Assembly: GCA_022841345.1 (NCBI GenBank)
Contig: JALHRR010000008.1
Coordinates: 19,804-83,803, forward strand
Direction of reading: 5' to 3'
DNA length: 64,000 bases
From: Saprospiraceae bacterium
Lineage (GTDB): Bacteria > Bacteroidota > Bacteroidia > Chitinophagales > Saprospiraceae
Both the position numbers and the translations under genes were made by a program. Position 1 is the first letter of the stretch. Each line of letters starts with the position of its first letter. The notes under the pieces are model-generated. The model was not told the DNA's origin. It was given only the letters and a program-made list of their open reading frames with translations, and made no database searches. Below, one piece after another: positions 7,890-17,257 of this stretch.

Positions 7890-10532
7890 TTGAAATTTTT
7901 CCTTTTCATATTAATGATTCTGCTTCCCTCCCTGCTTTTAGGACAGGATTGTCAATTAAGTGGAAAGGTCACTCTATCCGATACCTCTTCTCACGAGGGC
8001 ATCATGATTCAATTATTGGACGAAAAAGGTATTAAAATAATTTCCTTTCGTACGACAGATAGTCAGGGATCTTTCAAATTTAACCCTGTAAAAAAAGACT
8101 ATTATAAATTGAATATCAGTCAGTTTGGTTATACTGATACTTCTTTGATTGTCCATTGTAATCAATCAAATATTGAACTACCATCAGTGGAACTCACTCC
8201 CCTGTCTATCACCATGCCGGAATTATCCATTATAGACAAAGCCATACTTCTCAGAAAATCCGGTGATACCACAATTTTCAATACCAAAATGTTTGAAACA
8301 GGGAATGAACAATCAGTCACTGATATCATCGAAAAAATTCCGGGCTTCACTGTGGATGGGGACAAAATCCGATATCAGGACAAAGTGCTGGAGAACATCC
8401 TAATTGAAGGGATGGATATCTCAGATGAAAAACATGTTCAATTCACCAATTCTGTTCATTATGAGTCCGTGAAAGATATCAGACTCATAGAAAATTACTC
8501 CAAAAATTATCAACCCAACAAGGATAGCGCAGATCTGGGGCTCGCTATGGATATTACGCTGAAGGAAAATTATAAAAGTAAAATTCAGGGTACAGTGGAG
8601 CTTGCCGGAGGCTACAAGAATGCATTCAATACTGCTGGCAGTGCCCTTCGGGTCAGTAAAAGAAACGCCTTTCAGATAAAAGGTGGCTATTCTAATCAAA
8701 ATGAAAATATCATCGCATTTGACAATGAACAGTTCATCAAAAATGTGATCAATAATGCACAGTTCAAAAATCATCATATTCTCGTTTCCCAGGAAAATCA
8801 ATATGAATTGCCGGAGTCTATGCCTGCAAATTTTTCAGAGGTTAATACTTACTATATCAAAGGAACAATGGACCAAAGGATCGGAAAGAGCATCAGCTGG
8901 AGATCGCAACTTGGCTACGCAGGAACCAATGGTCGTCAGCAAATGGATCGTACCAGAACCTTCAGATCTAATATGGTTACTATGGAAACTGATATGAGCA
9001 ACAGACTGGAAGCCCTGGGGATTTCATTTGACAATGAGTTTAAAATTCCTTTCAGCAGTACTGCCCATCTTGAAATCGATATACCCATCCACAAACAATT
9101 CAGAAGGGAAAACAGACTGGAAAACGGGGTTTTATCAGATCTTGTCTGGCAAAATAGGACAGCTGATGTCAAAGGGCAAAACTCGATTTCACCCATCTAT
9201 AAGTTTCACAAAAAATTCAGGGAAGATTTGACCCTGTCGATTATCGGTAAGTACCGTTATCTGACCGGTTACGGAGATTTGCACATTTACAGCAATGATA
9301 GCATCGCAGGGGCTTTTGAGTATTTTCCTAATGCAGACATCTATCTCACTCAACAAAACCAATTCCTCAGAACATCCCGGTTTCACAATCAGACGCAATT
9401 GACAAAAAAATGGAAATACCTGGAACTTCAGTACAATGTAACGTATGACAATAATAAAGAAAAAATCAGTAACAGAAGTGAATTGTATGAATTTGAATAT
9501 CCATTCGAAGGATCAGAAAGGCTTCATTTTCAAAGTGTTGCCAATTCTGTTCGGACCATGTACCGCAGAAAAAAATATAGCGCAGGTGCTCATATCAACT
9601 ATACCTTTTCCAAAATGGAAAATGGAACGGAAAATGAAGTGAAAAATTTCCTTCGTCCCGGTTACTTTCTGATGTATAAGTTCAGCAGAATGTGGAGCAT
9701 TTCGACTAGTTATGAAGTCAAAATATATCAGCCTACCCTTTTGCAGACGCATCCATTACAAATATTGAGAGATCAGGTAACTATAAAGACCGGTGGAGCG
9801 GGGATTCGGGAATTCACCGAAAGAGAATCATTCACAATGAGTGTTTTCAGAGATTTCAGTGCCAGTATGGAGGGTATTTCATTCAATTCATCCATTTCTT
9901 TTTCACCTAAAACAAGAGAGATTCAGCCACTTTACAGAAGTGACGGCCTTTTTCAGACACAGGCATTCGGGAGTATTGACAGAGGAAAAGAATGGCGGGG
10001 TACGATATCCTTTTCAAAAACAAGCAGAAAATGGTACACTCAATTACAGGTGTTTGCCTCTACCTCAAATACCACTCAAAATGATGAATTGATCATTGAT
10101 CAATATATGATGAATACTTTCAGATTAGAATATAAAGGTTGGCACAGGTGGAAGCTGAATGCCGATGTCAGCATGAATATTTCTCAAAGGCAGTATATAG
10201 AATCAAGTTTTTTAAATCTTGCCATCCTGCCGGGTTTCTGGCTTGAATACAGCAGTGGTTTATTTGTTCATCGGCTAAGTTATAAATTAATTTATAATGA
10301 AATCGGAGATTTATCGGCGAGTTACCATCGGCTCAATCTTGCTTTCATCAGAAGAAAAGTATTTAAAAATTTCGAGCTGAGTCTCCTATGCAATGACATC
10401 CTCAATCTTCGGCCGGGCATTATTTCGAACACAAGTTTTAATCAGGATTTCATTCAGACCAGCAATTTTGTCCCCATTCCCGGACAGATAATGCTGGGAG
10501 TGAAGTGGTATTTTGCAGAGAAGCCGGGGTAG
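7890..10532 (+). CDS. Outer-membrane receptor-like protein, carboxypeptidase-regulatory plus plug/barrel
   Basis: 880 residues. A TTG start at 7890 gives signal peptide MKFFLFILMILLPSLLLGQ. Residues ~22-110 form a carboxypeptidase-regulatory-like beta-sandwich (QLSGKVTLSDTSSHEG...). Residues ~115-215 resemble a TonB-receptor plug (SVTDIIEKIPGFTVDGDKIRYQDKVLENILIEG). The rest is rich in alternating aromatic/polar strands of a beta-barrel. It belongs to the outer-membrane beta-barrel group that commonly accompanies GLPGLI genes. No TonB box is clear and the length is short for a SusC, so calling it a TonB-dependent transporter would go too far. Confidence 0.82.
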   Translation: MKFFLFILMILLPSLLLGQDCQLSGKVTLSDTSSHEGIMIQLLDEKGIKIISFRTTDSQGSFKFNPVKKDYYKLNISQFGYTDTSLIVHCNQSNIELPSVELTPLSITMPELSIIDKAILLRKSGDTTIFNTKMFETGNEQSVTDIIEKIPGFTVDGDKIRYQDKVLENILIEGMDISDEKHVQFTNSVHYESVKDIRLIENYSKNYQPNKDSADLGLAMDITLKENYKSKIQGTVELAGGYKNAFNTAGSALRVSKRNAFQIKGGYSNQNENIIAFDNEQFIKNVINNAQFKNHHILVSQENQYELPESMPANFSEVNTYYIKGTMDQRIGKSISWRSQLGYAGTNGRQQMDRTRTFRSNMVTMETDMSNRLEALGISFDNEFKIPFSSTAHLEIDIPIHKQFRRENRLENGVLSDLVWQNRTADVKGQNSISPIYKFHKKFREDLTLSIIGKYRYLTGYGDLHIYSNDSIAGAFEYFPNADIYLTQQNQFLRTSRFHNQTQLTKKWKYLELQYNVTYDNNKEKISNRSELYEFEYPFEGSERLHFQSVANSVRTMYRRKKYSAGAHINYTFSKMENGTENEVKNFLRPGYFLMYKFSRMWSISTSYEVKIYQPTLLQTHPLQILRDQVTIKTGGAGIREFTERESFTMSVFRDFSASMEGISFNSSISFSPKTREIQPLYRSDGLFQTQAFGSIDRGKEWRGTISFSKTSRKWYTQLQVFASTSNTTQNDELIIDQYMMNTFRLEYKGWHRWKLNADVSMNISQRQYIESSFLNLAILPGFWLEYSSGLFVHRLSYKLIYNEIGDLSASYHRLNLAFIRRKVFKNFELSLLCNDILNLRPGIISNTSFNQDFIQTSNFVPIPGQIMLGVKWYFAEKPG

Positions 10533-11042
10533 ATGAGTTTGTTTGGAGTGGTTCATAATGTGAATTTGTGTGTAGCGAGGTGATGTCTTTCTGCGCCTTC
10601 GGCTTGAAAGGTGATGTTTTTTCATGGAGTAAACCATGAAAAAGTGATGTCTTTCTTCTATTTTCGGCTTCGCATCAATATAAGAAAGGTGATGAGCTTC
10701 GCGTAGACTCAATCGAGCGTAAATCAAGAGGCTATAGTTTCGCTCCGGCTGATTTTTGTTGAATCAAAATACAATGTTTTGCGTCTCTTCATTGCCACCC
10801 TCTCTTGCAGTTCACGATTCATCGCCTCAACCTCTCACGCCTTAACGACCCGCACTACTCCCACACACCAACACTCACACTTCGATTAACCAAATAACCG
10901 ATTAACCGATCCCCGGCTGTTTAAATGGCTGTTTGCGTAGAAACGAGACGCTCTGAACTGCGTCTCTACAGTACAACTCATTACCTGATTTGTACATAAA
11001 ATCTGGCTGTTCACTCATCATTCATCACTCATCATTCATCAC
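10533..11042. repeat. Low-complexity spacer with several short repeats
   Basis: 510 bp between convergent genes. It holds four variants of AAAGGTGATG/GTGATGTCTTTCT (10580-10695), GATTAACC-type 8-mers (10882-10910), two GGCTGTTT words near 10915-10935, and a 14-bp period array of TCACTCATCATTCA (11011-11046) that runs up to the stop of the LytTR gene. No gene and no convincing terminator hairpin were seen. Confidence 0.7.
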
Positions 11043-11912
11043 TCACATTTCCATCCTCCTCTTCAACTCCTCATTCAATTGCCTGCTTACAGGAACCTTA
11101 TGGGTACTATCATTGATATACAGACTGTATCCCTGAGCATTCCCACTCACTTTTTCAATATGTTGCATATTGACAATGTAGCTGCGATGGCACCTCCAAA
11201 GTTCAGCATGTTTGGTAAGCATCAGATCTATATTTTTCATTGTATTGCGCATGAGCAATTTCTTGTGTTCTCCTTCCCTTTTGAAAAATATTTCCACATA
11301 ATTCCCCTCCGCTTTTACAAAATAAAAATCTTTGGATTCGATTTCCAGTTCAGTCTGGCCGGACTCAGAGGGAATGGATAAAATGGTACTTTTTGAATGA
11401 CGAAGATGAGGCTCAGATGCATGGGAATGTGCAGCGCTGTTTATGAGATCAGAAGCCCGCTCATATTTTTTCTGAAGTCTTATTTGATTGAGGATGATCG
11501 TGCCGGTCACAGGAAAGACCCCGATAATCAAAGTATAAACGAAAAATATAAAAATACTCAGGGTGCTCAGTTCAAAAACACCGACCAAATCTGAATAGAC
11601 AGCATTGGCGAAGGCAACTGTAGAGATATGAACCAGCACCCACAATATTTCTCTGCCGGTGTTCCAGTCTTCCTCATCAAACATCGCAGGAATCAATTCA
11701 GGAATGGTAAAATTGACCGCCAGCATGGCCACCAAACAAGTCACACCATATCCCAGAATGATCGCAAATTTATGCTCCTCAATAGCATGCAATTCAAATG
11801 GTTGAAAAACCCAAAGGAATAAAAACACAAATCCACTAATGATCACGCTGGAGCGAAGCCTTTCGATAGCAGCGGTCGGGAATGGATATGGTTTTTTCAG
11901 AAAAGCAAGCAT
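11043..11912 (-). CDS. Membrane-bound LytTR-family transcriptional regulator
   Basis: 289 residues. Four hydrophobic segments (about 22-42, 50-72, 90-112, 118-142) are followed by a LytTR DNA-binding domain (about 185-289) with the typical FYFVKAEGNYVEIFF and LMRNTMKNIDLML..WRCHRSYIVN stretches. There is no receiver domain, so it would sense through its membrane part rather than phosphorylation. Such TM-LytTR proteins are frequent in Bacteroidota and their signals are mostly unknown. It is transcribed alone. Confidence 0.9.
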   Translation of the reverse strand: MLAFLKKPYPFPTAAIERLRSSVIISGFVFLFLWVFQPFELHAIEEHKFAIILGYGVTCLVAMLAVNFTIPELIPAMFDEEDWNTGREILWVLVHISTVAFANAVYSDLVGVFELSTLSIFIFFVYTLIIGVFPVTGTIILNQIRLQKKYERASDLINSAAHSHASEPHLRHSKSTILSIPSESGQTELEIESKDFYFVKAEGNYVEIFFKREGEHKKLLMRNTMKNIDLMLTKHAELWRCHRSYIVNMQHIEKVSGNAQGYSLYINDSTHKVPVSRQLNEELKRRMEM

Positions 11913-11929
11913 GCAAATGTATTGAGCGA

Positions 11930-11937
11930 CAAATGTA
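11930..11937 (-). promoter_or_regulatory. -7 box (TACATTTG) for the LytTR gene
   Basis: On the minus strand TACATTTG occurs at 11937-11930, with a second identical box at 11921-11914 just before the ATG. The upstream one implies a leader of about 10 nt. Confidence 0.45.
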
Positions 11938-11989
11938 CATACTCTGTTTCAATCTGTATCTATCAGAATTGTCCTCTATTTTCAGTTGC

Positions 11990-12547
11990 TCAGCCGGCTG
12001 AATCATAGGCCTTACGAATCCAGGCATTTAGTTCCTCCCCCAGTGTATCTTCTGATTCCACCTTAATTCTGTGGGTACACATGGCATTCCAGGAACTTCC
12101 TGCTTCTGCAATCCCTTTAGGTGCCTCATTTTTTAGATTAATCCCAACATCCAGCCGTGTTTTGGTGGAGGGTTGTAGAATGGCAAATTGCTTTTTTCTG
12201 CGAAGACTTACATATGCTTTCTTGGGTGCAATTTCAATATCTGACCCTAAAGTAGCTACGTATGCCATAATGCGGTCATACCATTTTTTGAGCGCTGCTT
12301 TACCGGCATATTGTTCGCTTATCCAGTCTGTTTGGTCTTCGGCCCCGCCGGCATGACTTTGTTTTGCATGATGTACCAGCATATTTGCGTTTCCATGTCC
12401 CAATTGATAATCAGCCTTTAACATATTTACCAACTCACCATGTTTCTGCAATGGGGAATTTTGGATGATTTGCACCCATTCAACTATAGATTTACCTGAT
12501 GATTTTTCAATGTTTGAAAGTTGTTTTAATATCGGATCTTCACTCAT
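11990..12547 (-). CDS. DUF4287 / DUF5655 domain protein
   Basis: 185 residues with two recognisable domains of unknown function. An N-terminal DUF4287-like helical part (~8-62, with GKSIVEWV and LVNMLKADYQLGHGNANMLVHHAK) is followed by a DUF5655-like alpha/beta part (~80-183, LKKWYDRIMAYVATLGSDIEIAPKK.YVSLRRKKQFAILQPS). This pairing is common in soil and aquatic bacteria. Nothing shows a catalytic site. It is transcribed alone, next to the LytTR gene. Confidence 0.85.
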   Translation of the reverse strand: MSEDPILKQLSNIEKSSGKSIVEWVQIIQNSPLQKHGELVNMLKADYQLGHGNANMLVHHAKQSHAGGAEDQTDWISEQYAGKAALKKWYDRIMAYVATLGSDIEIAPKKAYVSLRRKKQFAILQPSTKTRLDVGINLKNEAPKGIAEAGSSWNAMCTHRIKVESEDTLGEELNAWIRKAYDSAG

Positions 12548-12746
12548 TTTTTTACAAATTTTATGAAATAATAAACTGTTGAATTCACGTAAATTCAGCT
12601 TAAAAGTACCATTTTTACGTACTTTAAGGGTACATAATACAAAACAGAAAAATGAATTTCAGGCAAATAGTCCCGGTATTTATTAAACCAACCTTGTATT
12701 GATTTTGTTAAACTCCAATACCTTCCGGTTGAAAACCAATTACAAT

Positions 12747-13469
12747 ATGAAAATATTTTCTCCAACTCTTATTATTACACTGATGCTGAGTTCTTTGCTG
12801 GTATCATGTGGCGAATCACAAACAAATTCTAACGCTAAAAAAGTAAATACTATGTCTTTTACACTTCCCGACTTACCCTATGCTTACAATGCACTTGAGC
12901 CGCATATCGATGCACGTACGATGGAAATACACCATACAAAGCACCATGCAGCTTACACCAATAATTTAAATGCTGCTATTGAAGGAACTGATCTCGCAGG
13001 AAAATCTATCGAAGACATTCTGGCAAATGTTGCATCGGCTCCAGTGGCTGTTCGAAACAATGGAGGCGGTTTTTATAACCACAATTTATTCTGGACAGTG
13101 ATGTCTCCAAACGGAGGAGGAAATCCTTCCGGTGATCTTGCAGCTGCTATTGACAAAAAATTTGGCTCTCTGGAGGAGTTCAAAAAACAATTCAATGATG
13201 CTGCCACTAAGAGATTCGGCTCAGGATGGGCCTGGTTGTCTGTAAACAAAAGTGGTGAACTGGAAGTATCATCTACCCCTAATCAGGATAATCCACTGAT
13301 GAATGTAGATACAAATGGTGGTGGCGGTACTCCGATCCTTGGACTGGATGTGTGGGAACACGCTTATTACCTGAATTACCAAAATAAAAGACCTGATTAC
13401 ATTACAGCATTTTGGAATGTTGTGAATTGGGATGAAGTAGCGAAAAGATACGCTGCTGCTAAAAAATAA
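12747..13469 (+). CDS. sodA: Superoxide dismutase (Mn-type), predicted lipoprotein
   Basis: 240 residues from ATG 12747; the frame is open from a TTG at 12699, but the ATG gives a lipoprotein signal with LVSC ending at Cys21. The mature part is a full Fe/Mn superoxide dismutase: the ligand His in EPHID, the HHTKHHAAY helix, [11 protein letters not shown], and DVWEHAYYL with the last Asp and His ligands. The gatekeeper Gln in NQDNPLM together with the Gly in GGFYNH is the Mn-type pattern, though cambialistic use cannot be excluded. A lipid anchor would put the enzyme in the periplasm or at the surface. A terminator follows. Confidence 0.93.
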   Translation: MKIFSPTLIITLMLSSLLVSCGESQTNSNAKKVNTMSFTLPDLPYAYNALEPHIDARTMEIHHTKHHAAYTNNLNAAIEGTDLAGKSIEDILANVASAPVAVRNNGGGFYNHNLFWTVMSPNGGGNPSGDLAAAIDKKFGSLEEFKKQFNDAATKRFGSGWAWLSVNKSGELEVSSTPNQDNPLMNVDTNGGGGTPILGLDVWEHAYYLNYQNKRPDYITAFWNVVNWDEVAKRYAAAKK

Positions 13470-13492
13470 TTCAATACTGAATTGAATTCCGG

Positions 13493-13526
13493 GCCCTGCT
13501 GATTTGATTCGGTGGGGCTTTTTTAG
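13493..13526 (+). terminator. Rho-independent terminator after sodA
   Basis: GCCCTGC (13493-13499) pairs with GTGGGGC (13512-13518, two G-T pairs) and is followed by six Ts. Confidence 0.75.
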
Positions 13527-13613
13527 TAAATAGTGAATAGTGAATAGTAAATAGTAAATAGTGAATGGTAAATAGTGAATAGTGAATGGTAAATTGTAAA
13601 TAGTGAAAAGTAA
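13527..13613. repeat. Heptamer microsatellite (TAGTGAA/TAGTAAA)
   Basis: About twelve 7-bp units alternating TAGTGAA and TAGTAAA with occasional TGGTAAA. It starts right behind the sodA terminator. The remaining spacer to 13946 has other spacer words (CGATTAACC, GGCTGTTTTAAGGCTGTTCC, and CTGAAA-type repeats at 13809-13846) and no gene. Confidence 0.85.
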
Positions 13614-13946
13614 ATCTCATCGCTTCATACTGAGGTTTATCCGATTAACCACTTTAATAGCTGCTCAATCGGCTGTTTTAAGGCTGTTCCAAATCTGAAA
13701 GCTCTTATATAACACCTTTGCAAAATGCTGATTAACAATTTTTTATCCGAAAAGAAAACCAAGCTATTCCTTCACAAAATCTACTTTAAATACTTCGGCT
13801 GTTCAATCTGAAAACTGAAACCTGACGACTGAAATCTGAAATCAGGTTCCGCTGCTTTAGGCAGCACCGAATAGCTAGATTTATCGTTGCTGGGATTGAA
13901 ACCTGAAATCATTTACTATATTCGTACTGATCATTCAGCATTACTT

Positions 13947-14588
13947 ATGGCCATCACAATACATTACAAAGGAAAAATAAAAGATATCGCTCAGCGGGAT
14001 GCAATGACTGAGGAGTTGGAAGATATATGCAAATCCCTGGGCTGGAAATATAACACAATAAAAAGAGGAACAACAACTTGCCTTTCATATCAATACACTG
14101 ATGAACCTAATCCCAAAGCTGAAAAAGTTGATATAAAATTCAGCGGTATTGTGTTTACCCCGCCTGGCTCAGAGACAGTAGTGATGACAATTTCAGATGG
14201 TGGCTGGATAATCAATCCTGTAGCTTTAAGTCATTTTGGTAATAATTCTGCTAATGAATTTAAAGAATTTGCCTATTCACAATTTGTCAAAACTCAGTTT
14301 GCCGGACCTGAAATCCACATTGCATTGATCAAATTATTCAAGTATTTGTCATCCAAATACTTTGATTTCTTTGAAGTAAATGATGAGGCTGACTATTGGG
14401 AAACCATGGATAAGGAAATCCTGTATGGTAAATTCAAATTCATGGACAACTTGCTCAATAAGGTGGAATCCTGGCTCAATTCTGAAATATTCTCAGATGC
14501 CAGCAATCTGGAAGACATAGTCGATAAAATTGAAAAATTACTCATACAGCGCAAGAGAAAGCTGGATGATGATATGAAGAATCATTGA
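13947..14588 (+). CDS. Conserved-looking hypothetical protein
   Basis: 213 residues from ATG 13947; the frame is open from a TTG at 13887, but that stretch is repeat-rich spacer, so the ATG is preferred. I do not recognise the family. It is soluble, with no signal peptide, rich in aromatic and acidic residues. Its middle (KVDIKFSGIVFTPPGSETVVM, ISDGGWIINPVAL) looks like beta structure and its C-terminal half like helices ending in a lysine-rich tail. Regular codon use and a clean frame support a real gene. The neighbour on the opposite strand is also unknown. Confidence 0.7.
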   Translation: MAITIHYKGKIKDIAQRDAMTEELEDICKSLGWKYNTIKRGTTTCLSYQYTDEPNPKAEKVDIKFSGIVFTPPGSETVVMTISDGGWIINPVALSHFGNNSANEFKEFAYSQFVKTQFAGPEIHIALIKLFKYLSSKYFDFFEVNDEADYWETMDKEILYGKFKFMDNLLNKVESWLNSEIFSDASNLEDIVDKIEKLLIQRKRKLDDDMKNH

Positions 14589-14619
14589 ATCAGAATGACT
14601 AAGAGTGATTCACAATCCT

Positions 14620-15627
14620 CTAAAAAGATTCCGGTAAGGAATTATGCTGCAGTATATAATCATGCAAATCTCTGGTTGCATTTCTAGGTTTAATTCCTTT
14701 TGAAGTCGCTGAATCAATGGCATGTAAGATCAATTCCGGTTTATTTTCTTTGAACAAATGCCTGATCAACACAAATAATTTGATTTCCTGATCCTTTTCA
14801 ATATGATGCTTTTCGAAAAAAACATATGCATTTGTATGCTCACCTAAGCGGATATAGGTCCTGAAACCCAGTTCTACTAGTGCATTGACCTTTTCGTGAT
14901 AATTATACTGATCCCGGGAACTCATTCTGCTGGCTTTCGAAGCAATTAAAAACTCTCCATGAATCCCATTTAATAACATTTCGATTCTGGAAATCGTATT
15001 TTCATAAAGATCGGGTATGCTTACCAACAATAGAAATTCGTCAATCAGGCTGGTCACATAATATGAACTTACAGCTTCAGTGACCAATAATGATGTTCCT
15101 CTTTCTATTACTTCAGATTTGCCTGAAGCCAGTTCATAGACGTCTAAAACTGACCTGTAAAATTTATGCTGTTCTATATTGACGGCTTCAAATGGTTCTT
15201 GTGAGCTGAAAAATGTATATTTTCTTCCGCTTTGAAGTATAAGATACAGACTGGATAGTAATTCAGCTTGTTTTAGCAGGTCTGCATCCGGGCGGTTGGT
15301 ACTAATGAGAGCTTTATACCAGGATTTTATGGTAGCACGCCAGGTCCTTCTTGCTTTTCTGCTCACAACCTTATTATTTCGGAAATAATAGCCGGCTTTC
15401 GCGTTTTGAATAAATTCATTTATTTTGCCCTCCATATCAGCGATACTGTCAGTAGACCCCTGCAGTTTGGTGGGCTTGGATAAAGGATCAGGAGCTCCAG
15501 TCATAGCGTCCAACTGATACATTTCGCGCTTTGCTTTTGGAATCAGTTTATAGAATTCTACAGCCAGATACAAAAGCTCTTTTTCGCTCAGACCGGACAA
15601 TTTTTGTCGAAGCTCGGGGATTTTCAT
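14620..15627 (-). CDS. Hypothetical helical protein
   Basis: 335 residues, almost entirely predicted alpha-helical (MKIPELRQKLSGLSEKELLYL at the start, then repeated leucine-rich amphipathic helices). No signal peptide, no membrane segment and no motif I recognise. The hydrophobic/charged periodicity resembles helical-repeat scaffold proteins, but I cannot define repeats. It converges with the preceding unknown gene, leaving a 31-bp gap, and is transcribed alone. Confidence 0.75.
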   Translation of the reverse strand: MKIPELRQKLSGLSEKELLYLAVEFYKLIPKAKREMYQLDAMTGAPDPLSKPTKLQGSTDSIADMEGKINEFIQNAKAGYYFRNNKVVSRKARRTWRATIKSWYKALISTNRPDADLLKQAELLSSLYLILQSGRKYTFFSSQEPFEAVNIEQHKFYRSVLDVYELASGKSEVIERGTSLLVTEAVSSYYVTSLIDEFLLLVSIPDLYENTISRIEMLLNGIHGEFLIASKASRMSSRDQYNYHEKVNALVELGFRTYIRLGEHTNAYVFFEKHHIEKDQEIKLFVLIRHLFKENKPELILHAIDSATSKGIKPRNATRDLHDYILQHNSLPESF

Positions 15628-15767
15628 GGGTGCAAATATTTGTTAAAAATCATGAAAGTAGGTGCAAAATCAGATAATAATTATTTCTGAGCATACTTTT
15701 AATACGTAATTAATTATTGAATCAAAAATGCCTTCAACAGAAGGAATTGAAAATGTAAATTATTAAA

Positions 15768-16295
15768 ATGCAATTTAAAAAATCATTTATTTCCGCTCTC
15801 ATCAGCTTTATTTTCCTGACCATTGGTTTTTCCCAAACTGATATCAATGGAACCAAACCAAAACACAATGCGATTGTGCTCTCAGTGATTGGTGACGGAA
15901 TGTTGGGTTCGATTACGTATGAGCGGAAGTTTTTCAACTATGATTTTTTCTTTCTCACAGCCAGAACCGGATTTGGAATGAATGCAGATCCCGGATTTTG
16001 TTTTCCGCCGCCCTGCCCTGATTACAAAAAACCTTTATTTGCTTTTCCACTCAGATCTACCCTGAATCTTGGTTGGAAACAAATATTCGTGGAAGGTGGT
16101 GTGAGTCATACAATCTTTGGAGGAAGAGGCGTAGGATTTGACATGACATTTTTGGTGGCCGGTATAAAATATTATCCTTCCTGGTTTTCGAAATTGGCGC
16201 TTGGAGTAGAAATGAACTGGGTTCTGCACCAATCAGAACCAAATCTGCGTATGCTCTACTTCCCATATGGAGCAAGCCTGATGCTTCGATTTTAA
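15768..16295 (+). CDS. Exported small beta-barrel-like protein
   Basis: 175 residues with a signal peptide (MQFKKSFISALISFIFLTIGFSQ). The mature part is rich in aromatic-glycine strands (GDGMLGSITYERKFFNYDFFFLTARTG written here as consecutive strands) and ends in LMLRF, an aromatic C-terminus typical of outer-membrane barrels. Eight short strands would fit the length. Two cysteines sit in the loop GFCFPPPCPDY. Function unknown. Confidence 0.75.
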   Translation: MQFKKSFISALISFIFLTIGFSQTDINGTKPKHNAIVLSVIGDGMLGSITYERKFFNYDFFFLTARTGFGMNADPGFCFPPPCPDYKKPLFAFPLRSTLNLGWKQIFVEGGVSHTIFGGRGVGFDMTFLVAGIKYYPSWFSKLALGVEMNWVLHQSEPNLRMLYFPYGASLMLRF

Positions 16296-16384
16296 ACAAC
16301 AATTGCTTTTATACAAACCATGATTTTACCACAGAATAGAAAAACGCCTGTCTCAAGAGCCTATTAAACTTTAAAATTAACTAT

Positions 16385-16672
16385 CTACACCCCTTCCACC
16401 AGAATCATTTGAGTCTTTGCCGCTCTTTGGCGAATTGATTTTGCAGGAGCATACAGCTCTGAATCCCACCAGGATCTGGCTTGATTTGTATCGCTGAATT
16501 CCAAAACCACAATCCTGCCGGGAACCCAATCCCCTTCCAGGGTTTCTGCCTTTCCTCCTCTCACAATAAATTTACCACCGAATGCTTCCAGTGTAGCAGT
16601 AGTAAGCGATACGTAAGTTATATATTCATCTTTATCCAGAATCGAGACGTCAACAATGATATAAGCAGACAT
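16385..16672 (-). CDS. DUF1330 family protein
   Basis: 95 residues matching the DUF1330 dimeric ferredoxin-like fold: AYIIVDVSILDKDEYITY at the start, then GGKFIVRGGKAETLEGDW and IVVLEFSDTNQARSWWDSELY. This is a small stand-alone family with no established reaction. It lies 24 bp behind the flavin reductase gene on the same strand, so the two probably form an operon and could share a redox-linked role (inference). Confidence 0.9.
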   Translation of the reverse strand: MSAYIIVDVSILDKDEYITYVSLTTATLEAFGGKFIVRGGKAETLEGDWVPGRIVVLEFSDTNQARSWWDSELYAPAKSIRQRAAKTQMILVEGV

Positions 16673-16696
16673 ATATGTTTATTTGATATATTTAAA

Positions 16697-17203
16697 TCAT
16701 TTTGATTGAAAGGCATTTGATATTCTTATATAAAATTCTTTCAGATTATCCGTTTCATCCTCATCTTCAATGGTGTGCAGATGCCCCAAATAATTCATCC
16801 CCAAATAATCAGCCGATTCAGAAAAAGGCAACCAAAAATGCTCTCCTAAATTTCCACCCAGAGATACACTGATTGCAGCCATTGATTTACCTCTTAATTG
16901 TCTTCCCAACTCTTTTTCGATAGTAAGAAGGTCTGTGATTCTGTCAAAAAACACTTTCAGAATACCGCTCATGGCATACCAGTATACAGGTGTCAAAAAT
17001 ATCATGACATCATATTTCTCAATCAATTTTCTCATTAATGGCAGAAAGTCATCTCCCCTGTTCTTTCCATCATAATCATAATAATCAAATTGGTAATCGT
17101 TCAGATCGATCACGTCCAGCTCAAAAAGCTGAGACAGGTCCTGCATCAGCTTTTCTGTAGCTCCGTCATTCCTTGAACTTCCTGCGATTACAATTGCCCT
17201 CAT
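16697..17203 (-). CDS. NAD(P)H-dependent FMN reductase family protein
   Basis: 168 residues of the flavodoxin-like NADPH-dependent FMN reductase group. The phosphate-binding loop is GSSRNDGATEKL (8-19), followed by the FMN-contacting TPVYWYAMSGILKVFFDR segment near 75-92. It would reduce free flavin or quinone with NAD(P)H in the cytosol. A good -7 box lies 8 bp upstream of the ATG. It is the first gene of a short operon with the DUF1330 gene. Confidence 0.88.
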   Translation of the reverse strand: MRAIVIAGSSRNDGATEKLMQDLSQLFELDVIDLNDYQFDYYDYDGKNRGDDFLPLMRKLIEKYDVMIFLTPVYWYAMSGILKVFFDRITDLLTIEKELGRQLRGKSMAAISVSLGGNLGEHFWLPFSESADYLGMNYLGHLHTIEDEDETDNLKEFYIRISNAFQSK

Positions 17204-17210
17204 ATTGATT

Positions 17211-17218
17211 CAAATATA
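17211..17218 (-). promoter_or_regulatory. -7 box (TATATTTG) for the flavin reductase operon
   Basis: Minus-strand TATATTTG, a TAnnTTTG match, ends 8 bp before the ATG at 17203, which would give an almost leaderless mRNA. Confidence 0.4.
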
Positions 17219-17257
17219 GGGAAAAGGGGAATTTAAAAATGTAATTACTGAATTTCT

